Shown: positions 38,014 to 47,650 of the stretch, in pieces
How positions within the stretch are numbered: position 1 is the first letter of the stretch
Layout of the letters: every line of letters starts with the position of its first letter
From: Luteimonas salinisoli
GTDB taxonomy: Bacteria; Pseudomonadota; Gammaproteobacteria; Xanthomonadales; Xanthomonadaceae
Reading direction: 5' to 3'
Assembly (NCBI RefSeq): GCF_013425525.1
Contig: NZ_JACCKA010000009.1
Span: 1-64,000 of the forward strand
Length of the DNA: 64,000 nucleotides
The notes under the pieces: model-generated
Databases searched by the model: none
Told to the model about the DNA's origin: nothing
Seen by the model: the letters and a program-made list of their open reading frames with translations, nothing else
Program-made: the position numbers and the translations under genes

Positions 38014-40716
38014 TCAGCGCATTGCGCGATGCAGCTGCGCATTCACCGGATGCGCCAGCAGGTCGGCCGATCGCAGCAGTTGCCGCGCCTGAGCCCAGGT
38101 CGTCCGCGCCCGCTCCGTGTCACCCAGTGCTGCCAGCGCTTGGCCGCGCCACAGCAGATGCTCGGCGACCTCGGCGGCATCGCCCGGCGGAAGTGCGGCA
38201 TCCAGCTCCGCCGCGCGTTGCAGATGCAGCAGCGCCTGGCGCGGATCGCCTTCGCGCAGGGCGCAGTACCCGACCACGGCATGGGCTTCGGCGGCGTGCA
38301 CCAGGCCGTGGCCGTTCATCTCGCGCGCCAGCGCCAGCGCCTGTTCGCGGGTCTCGGGCGGCATCGTCGGCAGCGCCCGATCGCAGGCGAGGCGCAGGGC
38401 GCTCGAGGCCGCCATCAGCCGGTTGCGGGCGCCCGGCCCACCGTCGGCCTGCAGCACCGGCATCGCGGCGCGCAGCAGCACTTCGGCCTCCGCGGCGCGG
38501 CCCAGGCGCAGCAGGTCGCGCGCGCGCCACAACCGGCTCTTGGCCTGCTCCTCGCGGTTGTCCGGTTCGGCCTCCTGCAACAGGCGGTCCCACTGGTCGC
38601 GCGCCTGCAGCGCCTGCTGGTAGCGCCCCTGCCGGTAGTACAACAGTTCCAGTTCGCGCCAGGCCGCGAGCATGGAGCCGCGCGGCTTGTCGAAGATCCG
38701 TTCGTAGTCGGCGAGGCTGGCGACCAGACCGGCTTCGGCCTCGGCGAAACGCCCGAGGTGCGACAGTGCGCCGGAACGGTTGAGGGTGAGCGTCGCGGGA
38801 TGGACGTGCGCCTCGCCGAACACGCGATGGCCGAGATCGATGGCCTGGTCGTAGTAGCCCAGCGCCTTCTCGTACCCGCCCGCCTGGTGGTGGCCGGCGG
38901 CCACGGCGGCGACCACGAAGAAGCGCTCGCGCTCGCTGACGTCGTCGCGGCCGCCCAGGATGGCCCAGGCCCGCTCGCTGTCGCGCAGCCGCGCTGCGCC
39001 GTCCCCGCGATGCATCTGCAAGGTGGCACGCTGGCGATAGGCGTAGGCCAGTTCCGTCGAGTCCGGCGCCGAGCGCTCCAGCTGCGCGATGGCTTCGTCG
39101 AACAGCCTGTGCGATTCGTCCTGGTCGACGGCGGCGAGGCTTTGCGCCAGGTCGGCCTGTGCCGCGGCGTAGACCGCTGGCCGCCGCAGCCGCTGCGGGG
39201 CGCGCAGCTGCAGCAGGCGGCGGCGCAACTCGACGTGCTCGGGCAGGTCGCGCTGGTAGTAGACCTCGGCGATGGCATCGAGGAACTCGGCCTCGGTTTC
39301 GGGATCGTCCCTGAAGCGCTCCGGCAGCTGCTCGACCGCCGCGGCCAGCAGTTCCGCCGTCGTCGGCAACTGCTCGCGCGGCTGGCCCGGCGCAGTGGTG
39401 CGGAACAGCTCGAACAGGAAATCCCTGATCGCGTTGGAACGCGCCAGCGCCTGGGCGGTGCGCTGTTGCGCTGCCTGCGCCAGGGCCGCCTGTTGCCGCG
39501 CCTGCTGCGCCTGCCACAGCGTGCCGGCGATGCCGGCGGCCAGCGTCAAGGCAAGCAACGCCGCGGCGGTCACGCCCAGCCGGTGCCGGGCCGCGAAGCG
39601 CCCCGCGCGGTAGCGCAGGCTCTGCGGACGCGCGCGGATCGGATGGCGGCCGCGCCAGCGCCGCAGGTCTTCGGCCATCGCCTCGACGCTGGCGTAGCGC
39701 TGCTCGGGCAGCCTGGCCAGCGCCTTCATCACGACCGTGTCGAGATCGCCGCGCAGGCGCCTCACCCACAGCCGCCGCGTGGGCGAAGGCCAGTCCGCAT
39801 CGCGCTGCACCGCCCGCGACGGCGGCAGTGTCTGCGTGTCGACGCCCTGCGCGCCCTGCGGCCGCGGCGACTGGCCGGTGAGGATCCGGTACAGCAGCGC
39901 GCCCAGGCCGTAGACGTCCATCGCGGTGCTCGGCGGTGCGCCGAGGAACTGTTCCGGTGCGGCGTACTCGGGGGTGAGTGCGCGCAGGGCGGTCGCGGTC
40001 CGCTCCGCTTGCCGGTCGTCGTCGAGGCGGGCGATGCCGAAATCCAGCAGCTGCGCATGGCCGTCGTCGTCGACCAGCACGTTCGACGGCTTGATGTCGC
40101 GGTGAATCACCAGGCTCCGGTGCGCGTGGGCCAGCGCGTCGGCGACGCGCAATACCAGGTCGATACGCTGCTCGACCTCGAGCCGGCGCTGTTCGCACCA
40201 GGCGTCGATGCGCACGCCATCGATCAGCGCCATCGCCAGCCAGGGGGTGCCGTCCTCGGCGATGCCGGCATCGTAGAGCGGGACGATGCCCGGGTGGCGC
40301 AGGCGCGAGAGCAGCTGCTGTTCGCGCAGGAAGCGCTCGCGGCCGCCGCCGGCAAGCGCGCCCAGGGTGAGCACCTTGACCGCCGCCTGTTGCCCGACGG
40401 GCGGCTCCGTGGAAACGGCGCGATAGACGACGGCCATGCCGCCGCAGCCGATCTGCTCGAGCAGGCGCCAGCGCCCGAGGCGGCGGTCCTTCAGCGCATC
40501 GGCGGCATCGGCGGCGGCCAGCCCGAGTGCCGGCGCGCTCTCGAGCGGACCGCTTTGACAGTCGTGCGCCGCCAGCAGACGCTGCACCAGCGCCCGCACG
40601 CCCTCGTCGAGCGTCGCCGCTGCCAGCGCCGCCGCGCGCCGTTCCGGTGGCAGGTCCAGCAGGCGGTCGAGAATCCGGTCCGCCTCGCGCCAGGCCGCCT
40701 GCTGTCGTGCATCCAC
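38014..40716 (-). CDS. membrane Ser/Thr protein kinase with TPR domain
   Basis: This 900-residue Hanks-type kinase has a kinase domain at about 80-370: glycine loop EQIGCGGMAVVYRA, VK lysine near 114, catalytic HRDIKPSNVL (205-214), DFG in LLDFGIAR and APE in YAAPEQF. A membrane helix (about 383-402, LGVTAAALLALTLAAGIAGTLW) precedes a roughly 480-residue tetratricopeptide-like region predicted to lie outside the cytoplasm. GTG 40716 shares one base with the stop of an ECF sigma factor gene. Such sigma/kinase pairs form signalling units in proteobacteria; the target is unknown. Lysine, HRD and DFG residues are intact, so it should be active. Confidence 0.92.
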   Translation of the reverse strand: MDARQQAAWREADRILDRLLDLPPERRAAALAAATLDEGVRALVQRLLAAHDCQSGPLESAPALGLAAADAADALKDRRLGRWRLLEQIGCGGMAVVYRAVSTEPPVGQQAAVKVLTLGALAGGGRERFLREQQLLSRLRHPGIVPLYDAGIAEDGTPWLAMALIDGVRIDAWCEQRRLEVEQRIDLVLRVADALAHAHRSLVIHRDIKPSNVLVDDDGHAQLLDFGIARLDDDRQAERTATALRALTPEYAAPEQFLGAPPSTAMDVYGLGALLYRILTGQSPRPQGAQGVDTQTLPPSRAVQRDADWPSPTRRLWVRRLRGDLDTVVMKALARLPEQRYASVEAMAEDLRRWRGRHPIRARPQSLRYRAGRFAARHRLGVTAAALLALTLAAGIAGTLWQAQQARQQAALAQAAQQRTAQALARSNAIRDFLFELFRTTAPGQPREQLPTTAELLAAAVEQLPERFRDDPETEAEFLDAIAEVYYQRDLPEHVELRRRLLQLRAPQRLRRPAVYAAAQADLAQSLAAVDQDESHRLFDEAIAQLERSAPDSTELAYAYRQRATLQMHRGDGAARLRDSERAWAILGGRDDVSERERFFVVAAVAAGHHQAGGYEKALGYYDQAIDLGHRVFGEAHVHPATLTLNRSGALSHLGRFAEAEAGLVASLADYERIFDKPRGSMLAAWRELELLYYRQGRYQQALQARDQWDRLLQEAEPDNREEQAKSRLWRARDLLRLGRAAEAEVLLRAAMPVLQADGGPGARNRLMAASSALRLACDRALPTMPPETREQALALAREMNGHGLVHAAEAHAVVGYCALREGDPRQALLHLQRAAELDAALPPGDAAEVAEHLLWRGQALAALGDTERARTTWAQARQLLRSADLLAHPVNAQLHRAMR

Positions 40717-41267
40717 TAGGGCGTGTCGAGCAGGGCGTACAGGAAGGCGCGGGCGCGCTCCCACTCGCGGCGCGCGGTGCGCGTGGAGATGCCCAGCAGT
40801 TCGGCGATCTCGGCGAACTCCAGGCCGGCGAAGTAGTGCAGTTCCACGACCTCGCGCTGGCGCTGCTGCAGCTCGCCGAGCGCCTCCAGGCCCTCGTGCA
40901 GGGCCAGCACCTGGTCGGACGCGGCGTCCATCGGCAGGCCCTCGGTGAGCGTCACCGCCACCTGGCCGCCGCCGCGCTTTTCGCTCTGGCGGCGGCGGGC
41001 ATGGTCGACCAGGATCCAGCGCATGGCCTTGGCCGCAGCGGCGAAGAAGTGATGTCTGTCGGTGACCGACAGCGGTTCGCCGGTGGTCGCGCGCAGGTAC
41101 AGCTCGTGCACCAGCACTGTGGGCGTCACCGTGTGCTCGCCGCCGGCCAGCCGCGAGGCGGCCAGCCGCCGCAGTTCCGGGTAGAGCTGCTCGAACACTG
41201 CGGACAGCCGCTCCGGATCGCCGGCCCGCGCCTGCACCAGCAGTTGGGTGATCGCCTCCCCGCGCAC
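40716..41267 (-). CDS. ECF-type sigma factor
   Basis: This 183-residue sigma-70 family protein belongs to the subgroup often linked to Ser/Thr kinases. Region 2 is visible as LYPELRRLAASRLAGGEHTVTPT...HHFFAAAAKAMRWILVDHARRR, and region 4 as LQQRQREVVELHYFAGLEFAEIAELLGISTRTARREWERARAFL. No anti-sigma factor gene lies nearby; the overlapping kinase gene is probably the regulator. The start is GTG 41267. Its own promoter was not identified. Confidence 0.93.
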   Translation of the reverse strand: MRGEAITQLLVQARAGDPERLSAVFEQLYPELRRLAASRLAGGEHTVTPTVLVHELYLRATTGEPLSVTDRHHFFAAAAKAMRWILVDHARRRQSEKRGGGQVAVTLTEGLPMDAASDQVLALHEGLEALGELQQRQREVVELHYFAGLEFAEIAELLGISTRTARREWERARAFLYALLDTP

Positions 41268-41420
41268 GCTGCCACCCCGGTTCCTGCCTCGGGCGCCATA
41301 CTACCCCCGGCACGGCCTGCAGGGCGCGGTCGACCTCGATGGGAGGGAAGCGGGGGGCGGTCGCGACGCGCCACCGGTCGTCGCGCGCGTCCGGCCGAGC
41401 CAGACGCTGCGACGAGTCTG

Positions 41421-41452
41421 AAAAAAAAGGCCCCGCGATCAGCGGGGCCTTG
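41421..41452 (-). terminator. rho-independent terminator of the large TonB receptor
   Basis: On the minus strand, AAGGCCCCGC and GCGGGGCCTT form a perfect stem around TGATC, followed by a run of eight T (plus-strand A run at 41421-41428). It lies 24 bases beyond the receptor stop. Confidence 0.95.
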
Positions 41453-41475
41453 TCGGGGCGTTCAAGCAGGGACGC

Positions 41476-44400
41476 TCAGTAGAACTTCCACTCGAAGGCC
41501 AGATGGTAGCGGCGGCCGAGGATGTCGTAGTTGCCGATTCCGGCACCGAAGCCCGGGAACGGCGGATCCTCGTCGAGCAGGTTGCTGATCGCCAGGCGCA
41601 GCTGGCCATTCTCATTGAAGCGGTAGCTGGCTCCGCCGTTGAGCAGCCAGTAACTGTCCACCCGCAGGATGTCCCGGGTTTCATCCGTGTCGAGAATGTT
41701 GAACGCCGCTCCGCTCTGGTAGTTGGCGGACAGATTCAGGCCGACGTTGCCACGTTGCCAGTTTCCCAGCAGCTGGTATTGCCGTTTCGAGGTGCCGATT
41801 TCGTCCACCGCCGGGTTCGGGCTGGTTCCAGTGTTGTCGACGGTGAGCTCCTGCGGAAAATAACCAAGCAGCCCGACGCCGAACTGACCGAAGCGTTCGG
41901 TATCGAATCGGTAGCGGATCTCGGCCGAGTAGGCCTCCATATCGAAATAGCGGCCGTTGACGAAGCCGCTGACGAAGGTGGTCGCCTGGCCCGGATCCGA
42001 ACTTCCCGGGGCGTTGCGGGTGATCTGGCTGCAGAACGAATTGGCGTTCGGGACATCGGCCACGTTGAAGTCTTCGTTGTCGAGGCAGGCCGAGGCCAGT
42101 TGCGTGGCCGTCAGGTTGGAGATCACGGACTCGATCTCGATCTTGTAGTAGTCCGCGGCGACGGTCAGCCCTTCGAGAAACGACGGTGCCCAGGTGAAGC
42201 CGTAGGTGATCGAATCCGCGCGCTCGTTGTCGAGATCTGGATTTCCGCCGGAGATGCCCTGGATCGAGGCGCCCGCCGCGGTCGAGGTGAAGGAGCTCAA
42301 CCCGTAGTAGTCGAGGAATGCCTGGCAATTGCGCTGGCGCGCGTCCGGGTTCGGTCCGCCGTTGATGAAGCGGGAATCGCAAGGGTCGCCGGTAACGAAC
42401 TGGAACGATGTGGCCTGCGGCAGGAACAGCTCGGTGATGGCAGGTGCACGGATGGAGCGGGTGAAGTTGCCGCGCAGCTCCAGGTCGTTGGCCGGCTTCC
42501 ACTGCAGACCATAGGTGTAGGTGTTGGCGCGGTCGTTGATCGTGTTGTCTACCGTCCGATACTTGCCGACGAGCTCGAGCTTCTTCAAGCCCGGCAGTTC
42601 GCTGTCCGGATTCACCAGCGGGAGCACGATCTCACCGAAGAACTCGTCGGTGGTGAACTCGCCGTTCAGCGGCGTGATCGGGACCGAACGCCCCAGTCCC
42701 TGTTCGAGGAACGCACCCGGATCGAAGAGGCCGCTTTCCTTGCGGCGCTCGTAGCCGATGTTGTAGAGCAACGGTCCGCTCCAGAGTTCGAGCAGGGTGC
42801 TGGATATGTTGAGGTTGAAGACTTCCTGTTCCAGCAGTGCCTGCGACTCGGTGAGTTCGGTCACATATCTGCGTGCCGCCTCGCTGGGGCGCCCGTCGCC
42901 GAACATGTCGAGCGGTACGCAATCGGGATCGGCCACCGGTGTCCCTCCGCCCGGGATCACCAGGCCCGGGATGGCCGTCGGCGAACACACCGGCTGGCCC
43001 TGCGCGTTCGTGGTCACGTTCAGGGCATTGATGAATTTCTGCTGGTCGAGCGAGGTGCCGAAGAACCGCGAGTCGCTGCGGCCATAGTTGTAGGAGCCTT
43101 CCCAGTAGAAGATCCGCTCGCCGAGTTCGAAGCTGCCCTCCAGGCCCGCGACCACGCGACCCAGGTCGGTGGTGCTGCTGGCGTTGTTCGTGACCAGGTC
43201 GCGCGAGGCCTTGGAGAGGTTGAATTCCGAAACCCCCAGTTCCGCGAGGGTCGCCTGCGCCTGTGGCGTCAGCATCGGATGATCGCTCGGAAACCGGATC
43301 ATCTGGCTCAGGCCGCCGAACAGCGGGGCGTTGTACATCCACTGATCGGTCAGTTCGGTGCCCTTGGCGGAATAGAAGGTCCCCTCGAGGAAGACGTCGA
43401 CGTAGTCGGTCAGCCCCCAACGCATGGTGGTGTTGAAGGTGTTGCGCTCGACGTCCGATGTCAGCTGCCCCGCTTCGACCAGATTCAACCCGTCGCCGCC
43501 GCTCGCGTCGACTGCCGAGAAGGCGCTGCCTGGATCGTAGGGCACCAGGCTTCCGCCACTGTCGAACGCGAGGACCGTCTCTCCGTCCGGTCCGAATCCA
43601 CCCGGGATCAGGTTGGCCGATCCGGGCCGGAACGGACCGGTGTCCACCGGAGAGATGAGCCCCCCGAACGGCGTGGTCCAGATGCGGCGGTTGCGGATCA
43701 GCACGCCGTTGGGGATTCCGTCGCCGCTGCCGGTGTTGTATGGGATGTCGGGATTGTAGCGGCCGTCGGTGGCGGCCGAACGCCCCGGAAACACCGCGCC
43801 GATCACGTCGGCCAGCGGGTTGGTGGTGTTGAAATAACCCGCCGCGAAGAAGTCGCGCTCCTTCTGGAGGACGCCCTGCACCTTGTCGTAGGACATCGAG
43901 AAGGTGACGTTGCCGCGCCCGTCTCCGAAGTTGTGCCCGAACAGCGCATAGCCGTTGTAGCGCTCGTTGTCGCCCCGCTCCGTCACGCCGTAGCTGAGGC
44001 CTGATTCGACGCCTTCGTAGTCCTTGCGCAGGATGACGTTGACGACGCCGGCGATGGCATCCGAGCCGTAGGTCGGGGCGCCGCCAATCGCGAGGTTCTC
44101 GATGCGCTCGACCATTGCGGTCGGGACCACGTTCAGGTCGACCTGGATACCCGGCGCGGCCGGCCCGAACAGGGTGGGCGGATTGCTGGAGACGAAGCGG
44201 CGTCCGTTGACCAGGGCCAGAGTCCGGTTGCTGCCCAGACCGAAGCGATCCACGAAATTGACGCCGACACCGAAAGTGGCCTGCCCGCCTTCGGGAGTGA
44301 TGCCGACGCCGAAGCCCGGGATTTCGTTGAGCGCGTCGGCGATATTGGTCAGGCCGCGTTCGTCGATGTATTCGCGTGACACGACGGTGGCCGGCTCCAG

Positions 44401-44598
44401 CGTGTCGAAGCCGGCCCGGCGAATGCGCGAACCGGTGACGATGATGGCATCGAGCTGGGTCGCTTCGGCGGTTTCGTCGGTGCCTGGCGACGGCTCTGGT
44501 TGCTGGGCGTAGGCCGGCGAGGACAGTGCAAGGGCGACTCCGAGAGCAAGCACACTGCGGATCCGGGAACGGCCCCCGATATTTTGGATGACGATCAT
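41476..44598 (-). CDS. large TonB-dependent receptor
   Basis: This 1040-residue receptor has a signal peptide ending SPAYA and a TonB-box/plug start AIIVTGSRIRRAGFDTLEPATVVSREYI. The plug contains GLGSNRTLALVNGRRF and NLAIGGAPTYGSDAIAGVVNVIL, and the barrel ends in the aromatic YHLAFEWKFY. This long, polar-rich class is common in xanthomonads and sphingomonads and often imports oligosaccharides or peptides. No linked hydrolase or transporter hints at the substrate. ATG 44598 is chosen because GGGAGGGG lies directly upstream; longer frames reach 44631. Confidence 0.93.
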   Translation of the reverse strand: MIVIQNIGGRSRIRSVLALGVALALSSPAYAQQPEPSPGTDETAEATQLDAIIVTGSRIRRAGFDTLEPATVVSREYIDERGLTNIADALNEIPGFGVGITPEGGQATFGVGVNFVDRFGLGSNRTLALVNGRRFVSSNPPTLFGPAAPGIQVDLNVVPTAMVERIENLAIGGAPTYGSDAIAGVVNVILRKDYEGVESGLSYGVTERGDNERYNGYALFGHNFGDGRGNVTFSMSYDKVQGVLQKERDFFAAGYFNTTNPLADVIGAVFPGRSAATDGRYNPDIPYNTGSGDGIPNGVLIRNRRIWTTPFGGLISPVDTGPFRPGSANLIPGGFGPDGETVLAFDSGGSLVPYDPGSAFSAVDASGGDGLNLVEAGQLTSDVERNTFNTTMRWGLTDYVDVFLEGTFYSAKGTELTDQWMYNAPLFGGLSQMIRFPSDHPMLTPQAQATLAELGVSEFNLSKASRDLVTNNASSTTDLGRVVAGLEGSFELGERIFYWEGSYNYGRSDSRFFGTSLDQQKFINALNVTTNAQGQPVCSPTAIPGLVIPGGGTPVADPDCVPLDMFGDGRPSEAARRYVTELTESQALLEQEVFNLNISSTLLELWSGPLLYNIGYERRKESGLFDPGAFLEQGLGRSVPITPLNGEFTTDEFFGEIVLPLVNPDSELPGLKKLELVGKYRTVDNTINDRANTYTYGLQWKPANDLELRGNFTRSIRAPAITELFLPQATSFQFVTGDPCDSRFINGGPNPDARQRNCQAFLDYYGLSSFTSTAAGASIQGISGGNPDLDNERADSITYGFTWAPSFLEGLTVAADYYKIEIESVISNLTATQLASACLDNEDFNVADVPNANSFCSQITRNAPGSSDPGQATTFVSGFVNGRYFDMEAYSAEIRYRFDTERFGQFGVGLLGYFPQELTVDNTGTSPNPAVDEIGTSKRQYQLLGNWQRGNVGLNLSANYQSGAAFNILDTDETRDILRVDSYWLLNGGASYRFNENGQLRLAISNLLDEDPPFPGFGAGIGNYDILGRRYHLAFEWKFY

Positions 44599-44670
44599 GT
44601 TTCCCCTCCCTGAATTGGCACCCCGCATCACGGAAGTTTCGGATCCGGGATTCCTATTCTTTACTCCTTA

Positions 44671-44686
44671 AACGAAGCGCTAACAA
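44671..44686 (-). promoter_or_regulatory. possible LacI-family operator
   Basis: AACGAAGCGCTAACAA contains the central AGCGCT typical of LacI-family sites, with one half resembling GCTAACAA. A second AGCGCT follows at about 44687-44692. It overlaps the -35 candidate of the receptor gene. No LacI-type gene is in the window. Confidence 0.3.
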
Positions 44687-44800
44687 GCGCTGGCGCTCCT
44701 TCCTGCAGCGAATGTGCACATCTCGACTTTTGGATACCCGACTCAAGCCGGCAGTGAGAACCGCGGCGCTGCGGCGGAAGTTTTCCTTGTCCACCGCTTA

Positions 44801-44829
44801 ACCGCCTGCCGGCGTCGCCGACAGGCGGT
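44801..44829 (-). terminator. terminator-like hairpin behind the YadGH-like exporter
   Basis: ACCGCCTG and CAGGCGGT form the outer stem with a further GC-rich inner stem, about 90 bases beyond the permease stop. Only TTAAG follows on the minus strand, so it is a weak candidate. Confidence 0.4.
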
Positions 44830-44919
44830 CGTGCAGCCCAGTGGCGCGCGAATCGCAGTGGTCGGGGACGCCGGTCGACGACGTATGAAAGGTGCCCGCC
44901 GGCGATCGGCGGTCTATCG

Positions 44920-45720
44920 TCAGCTGCGCAGGCCGACGCCGCGCTTGAGCAGCCACAGCCCGAGCGCCGCCAGCGCCGCCACGAACAGCAGCATCAACGT
45001 GTAGGCGGTCCACAGCGGCACGTCGCTCTGGCCGAGCAGGCCGTAGCGGAACGCGTTGACCATGTAGAAGATCGGGTTGGCATGGGTGGCCGCCTCGGCC
45101 CAGCCGGGCAGCAGCTGCACCGAATAGAACACGCCGCCCAGGTAGGTCAGCGGGGTGAGGATGAAGATCGGCACGATCGCCACGTCGTCGAACTTCTTCG
45201 CGTAGACCGCGTTCACGAACCCGGCCAGGGCGAAGATGGTCGCGCCGAGCAACACGGTGGTGAAGGTCACCAGCGGATGCGGAATACGCACGGTGGTGAA
45301 CAGCATGGCGATGCACAGCACGATCGCGCCCACCGCCAGCCCGCGGGCGACCGCACCGGCGACGTAGCCGGACAGCACCACCCAGGCCGGCATCGGGCTG
45401 ACCAGCAGTTCCTCGACGTGGCGGCCGAACTTGGCGCCGAAGAAGCTCGAGGAGATGTTGCCGTAGCTGTTCTGGATCACGCTCATCATCACCAGGCCGG
45501 GGACGATGAAGGCCATGTAGCTGACCCCGCCCATTTCGCCGATCCGCGCACCGATCAGGCCGCCGAAGATCAGGAAGTACAGGGTCATGGTGATCGCCGG
45601 CGGCACCAGGGTCTGCGCCCAGATCCGCAGGATCCGCGAGATCTCGCGGCGCACGATGGTGCCGAGCGCGACCAGGTTGCGCTGCAGGGTGGTGGGCCCG
45701 CGGGCCGCCGCGCCGCTCAT
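44920..45720 (-). CDS. ABC-2 type permease, YadH-like
   Basis: This 266-residue membrane protein has about six helices and the ABC-2 signature region PLTYLGGVFYSVQLLPGWAEAATHANPIFYMVNAFRYGLLG. It pairs with the ATPase upstream, whose stop it overlaps by four bases (ATGA). Together they resemble E. coli YadG/YadH, an exporter of unknown substrate. The 44920 stop leaves the standard family length. Polysaccharide, drug or lipid export are all possible. Confidence 0.92.
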   Translation of the reverse strand: MSGAAARGPTTLQRNLVALGTIVRREISRILRIWAQTLVPPAITMTLYFLIFGGLIGARIGEMGGVSYMAFIVPGLVMMSVIQNSYGNISSSFFGAKFGRHVEELLVSPMPAWVVLSGYVAGAVARGLAVGAIVLCIAMLFTTVRIPHPLVTFTTVLLGATIFALAGFVNAVYAKKFDDVAIVPIFILTPLTYLGGVFYSVQLLPGWAEAATHANPIFYMVNAFRYGLLGQSDVPLWTAYTLMLLFVAALAALGLWLLKRGVGLRS

Positions 45721-46700
45721 GCGCCGCGCTCCGCCACGGTCGGCGCCTGCGCCGGCGGCGCGCCGGCCTCGCCGGTCAGACGCACGAACAGCTCCTCGAG
45801 GCGGTTGGAGCGGGTGCGCATCGAGCGCACCCGCACGCCGGCGGCGTCGAGCGCGGCGAACACGCGGTTGAGGTCCATCGCCCGCGGCAGTTCCACGTCG
45901 AGGGTGTGCTCGTCGGTGGCCTGCAGCCCGACCCCGGGGATCGCCGGTAGCGGCGCCGGCGGCGGACCCTCGATGTCGAGCACGAAACCCTCCACGTCGA
46001 GCCCCGCCAGCAGGGTGCGCATCGGCCCCTGCTCGATGATCCGGCCATGGTCGATGATCGCCAGGTTGCGGCACAGGCTCTCCGCTTCCTCGAGGTAATG
46101 GGTGGTGAGGATGATGGTGGTGCCGGCAGCGTTGATCTCGCGCAGGGTGCGCCACATGCCGCGGCGGATCTCGATGTCGACACCGGCGGTGGGCTCGTCG
46201 AGGATCAGCAGCCGCGGCCGGGTCATCATCGCCCGGGCGATCATCAGTCTGCGCTTCATGCCGCCCGACAGGGTGCGGCTCATCACCTGGGCCTTGTCCC
46301 ACAGCTGCGCGGCGCGCAGCTCCTGCTCGGCGCGCACCAGTGCCTCGCGGCGCGGGATGCCGTAGAAGCCGGCGTAGTTGACCAGGATGTCGAAGGGCTT
46401 CTCGAACAGGTTGAAGTTGATCTCCTGCGGCACCAGGCCGAGCAGGCGCATCGCCGCGTCGCGGTCGCGCGCGAGATCCACGCCGAACACCGACACCTCG
46501 CCGCTGGTCTTGTTGACCAGCGAGGAGACGATGCCGATCAGGGTGCTCTTGCCGGCACCGTTGGGGCCGAGCAGGGCATAGAAGTCGCCGGGGTCGACGT
46601 CCAGCGACACGCCCTTGAGCGCCTCGACGCCGCCGGCGTAGGTCTTGCGCAGCTCGCGCACCGACAGCGCCGGCGCGGTTTCCGCTGGAATCCGGGACAT
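45717..46700 (-). CDS. ABC transporter ATPase, YadG-like
   Basis: This 327-residue ATPase has Walker A LGPNGAGKST, Q-loop LVPQEINFN, signature LSGGMKRRL, Walker B LLILDEPTAGVD and switch H in LTTHYLEEAE. A C-terminal extension of about 90 residues ends AGAPPAQAPTVAERGA. The QEINFNLFEKP stretch matches YadG-type exporters. It is the first gene of a two-gene operon. A TATAAT lies upstream on the minus strand (46747-46742) but without a good -35. Confidence 0.93.
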   Translation of the reverse strand: MSRIPAETAPALSVRELRKTYAGGVEALKGVSLDVDPGDFYALLGPNGAGKSTLIGIVSSLVNKTSGEVSVFGVDLARDRDAAMRLLGLVPQEINFNLFEKPFDILVNYAGFYGIPRREALVRAEQELRAAQLWDKAQVMSRTLSGGMKRRLMIARAMMTRPRLLILDEPTAGVDIEIRRGMWRTLREINAAGTTIILTTHYLEEAESLCRNLAIIDHGRIIEQGPMRTLLAGLDVEGFVLDIEGPPPAPLPAIPGVGLQATDEHTLDVELPRAMDLNRVFAALDAAGVRVRSMRTRSNRLEELFVRLTGEAGAPPAQAPTVAERGA

Positions 46701-46885
46701 TCGTGATTGCCTGTGCCGCGAGCCGCGCGGCGAATCCCGGTATTATAGGCGGCCGCGCGGCGACGCCTGCGCGACGTTGCGTTGCGCGGCCGCTCCCGCC
46801 GGCCGCTGCGACGTTCCGCCCGCGATCGCCGCCGCGTCGCGCATCTCATTCCTTCGCGGCCTCCGGCCGCACGAGCCGGTACCCC

Positions 46886-47650
46886 GTGGCCATCCAGCAC
46901 TTTCCCCTCAAGCTCGTCGACCGGCGCATGCTCGCGCCCGGCATCGCGCACCTGAGCTTCGTGCGCAGCGACGGACAGCCGCTGGACTTCATTCCGGGCC
47001 AGTTCGTGCAGGTGCATTTCCAGTACGCCGACGGCAGGCCGACCAAGCGCAGCTACTCGCTGGCGACGGTGCACGACCATGCGCTCGGCCCCGGCGAGGC
47101 GGTCGAGATCGCGGTGAGCTACGTGCCCGGCGGCGCCGCCACGGCGCTGTTCGAGGGCCTGCCCGAGGGCGGCGAAATCGACGCGAGCGGTCCGTTCGGG
47201 CGGTTCTGCCTGATGCCGGCCGACGCCAACCGGCGCTACCTGCTCATCGCCACCGGCACCGGGGTGACGCCGTACCGGGCGATGCTGCCGCTGCTGGAGC
47301 GGGCGATGGCCGAGCGCGGCGTCGAAGTGGTGCTGCTGTTCGGCGCGCGCAGCCCGGCCGAGCTGCTGTACGGCGAGGAGTTCCGCGCCTTCGCGGCGAA
47401 CCATCCCGGCTTCCGCTTCGTCCCGTGCTTTTCCCGCGAGCTGCCGGCGCCGGGTTCGGCGCAGACGCACGCCGACGTGCGTCACGGCTACGTACAGCAG
47501 TTCCTCGACGAGTTCGCACCCGATGCCGAGGGCGACATCGCCTACCTGTGCGGCAACCCGAACATGGTCGACGCCTGTTTCGAGGCGCTGAAGGGCCACG
47601 GACTGCCGGTGGCGCGGATCCGCCGGGAAAAGTACGTCAGTAGCAAGTAG
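46886..47650 (+). CDS. fpr: ferredoxin-NADP reductase
   Basis: This 254-residue FAD flavoprotein transfers electrons between NADPH and ferredoxin or flavodoxin. The FAD site is RSYSLA (about residues 53-58), the nucleotide site GTGVTPYRAML, and LFGARSPAELLY and YLCGNPNMVDACFEAL are also conserved. Length and the C-terminal EKYVSSK fit bacterial subclass Fpr. The GTG at 46886 precedes the conserved FPLKLVDRRMLAPGI. It is divergent from the YadGH-like operon. Confidence 0.9.
   Translation: MAIQHFPLKLVDRRMLAPGIAHLSFVRSDGQPLDFIPGQFVQVHFQYADGRPTKRSYSLATVHDHALGPGEAVEIAVSYVPGGAATALFEGLPEGGEIDASGPFGRFCLMPADANRRYLLIATGTGVTPYRAMLPLLERAMAERGVEVVLLFGARSPAELLYGEEFRAFAANHPGFRFVPCFSRELPAPGSAQTHADVRHGYVQQFLDEFAPDAEGDIAYLCGNPNMVDACFEALKGHGLPVARIRREKYVSSK

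Larger units (their letters stand above)
44599..44919. other. intergenic region upstream of the large receptor
   Basis: This 321-base gap has no gene. It includes the receptor promoter region (a TTGTTA -35 candidate at 44686-44681 and TAAAGA 17 bases on, minus strand), a LacI-like operator within the -35, and a terminator-like hairpin behind the ABC exporter. Confidence 0.5.

Noticed and set aside
41503-44004. A 2.5-kb open frame on the plus strand opposite the large TonB receptor
   Set aside because: No recognisable domain; the minus-strand receptor has plug and barrel motifs and its own terminator.
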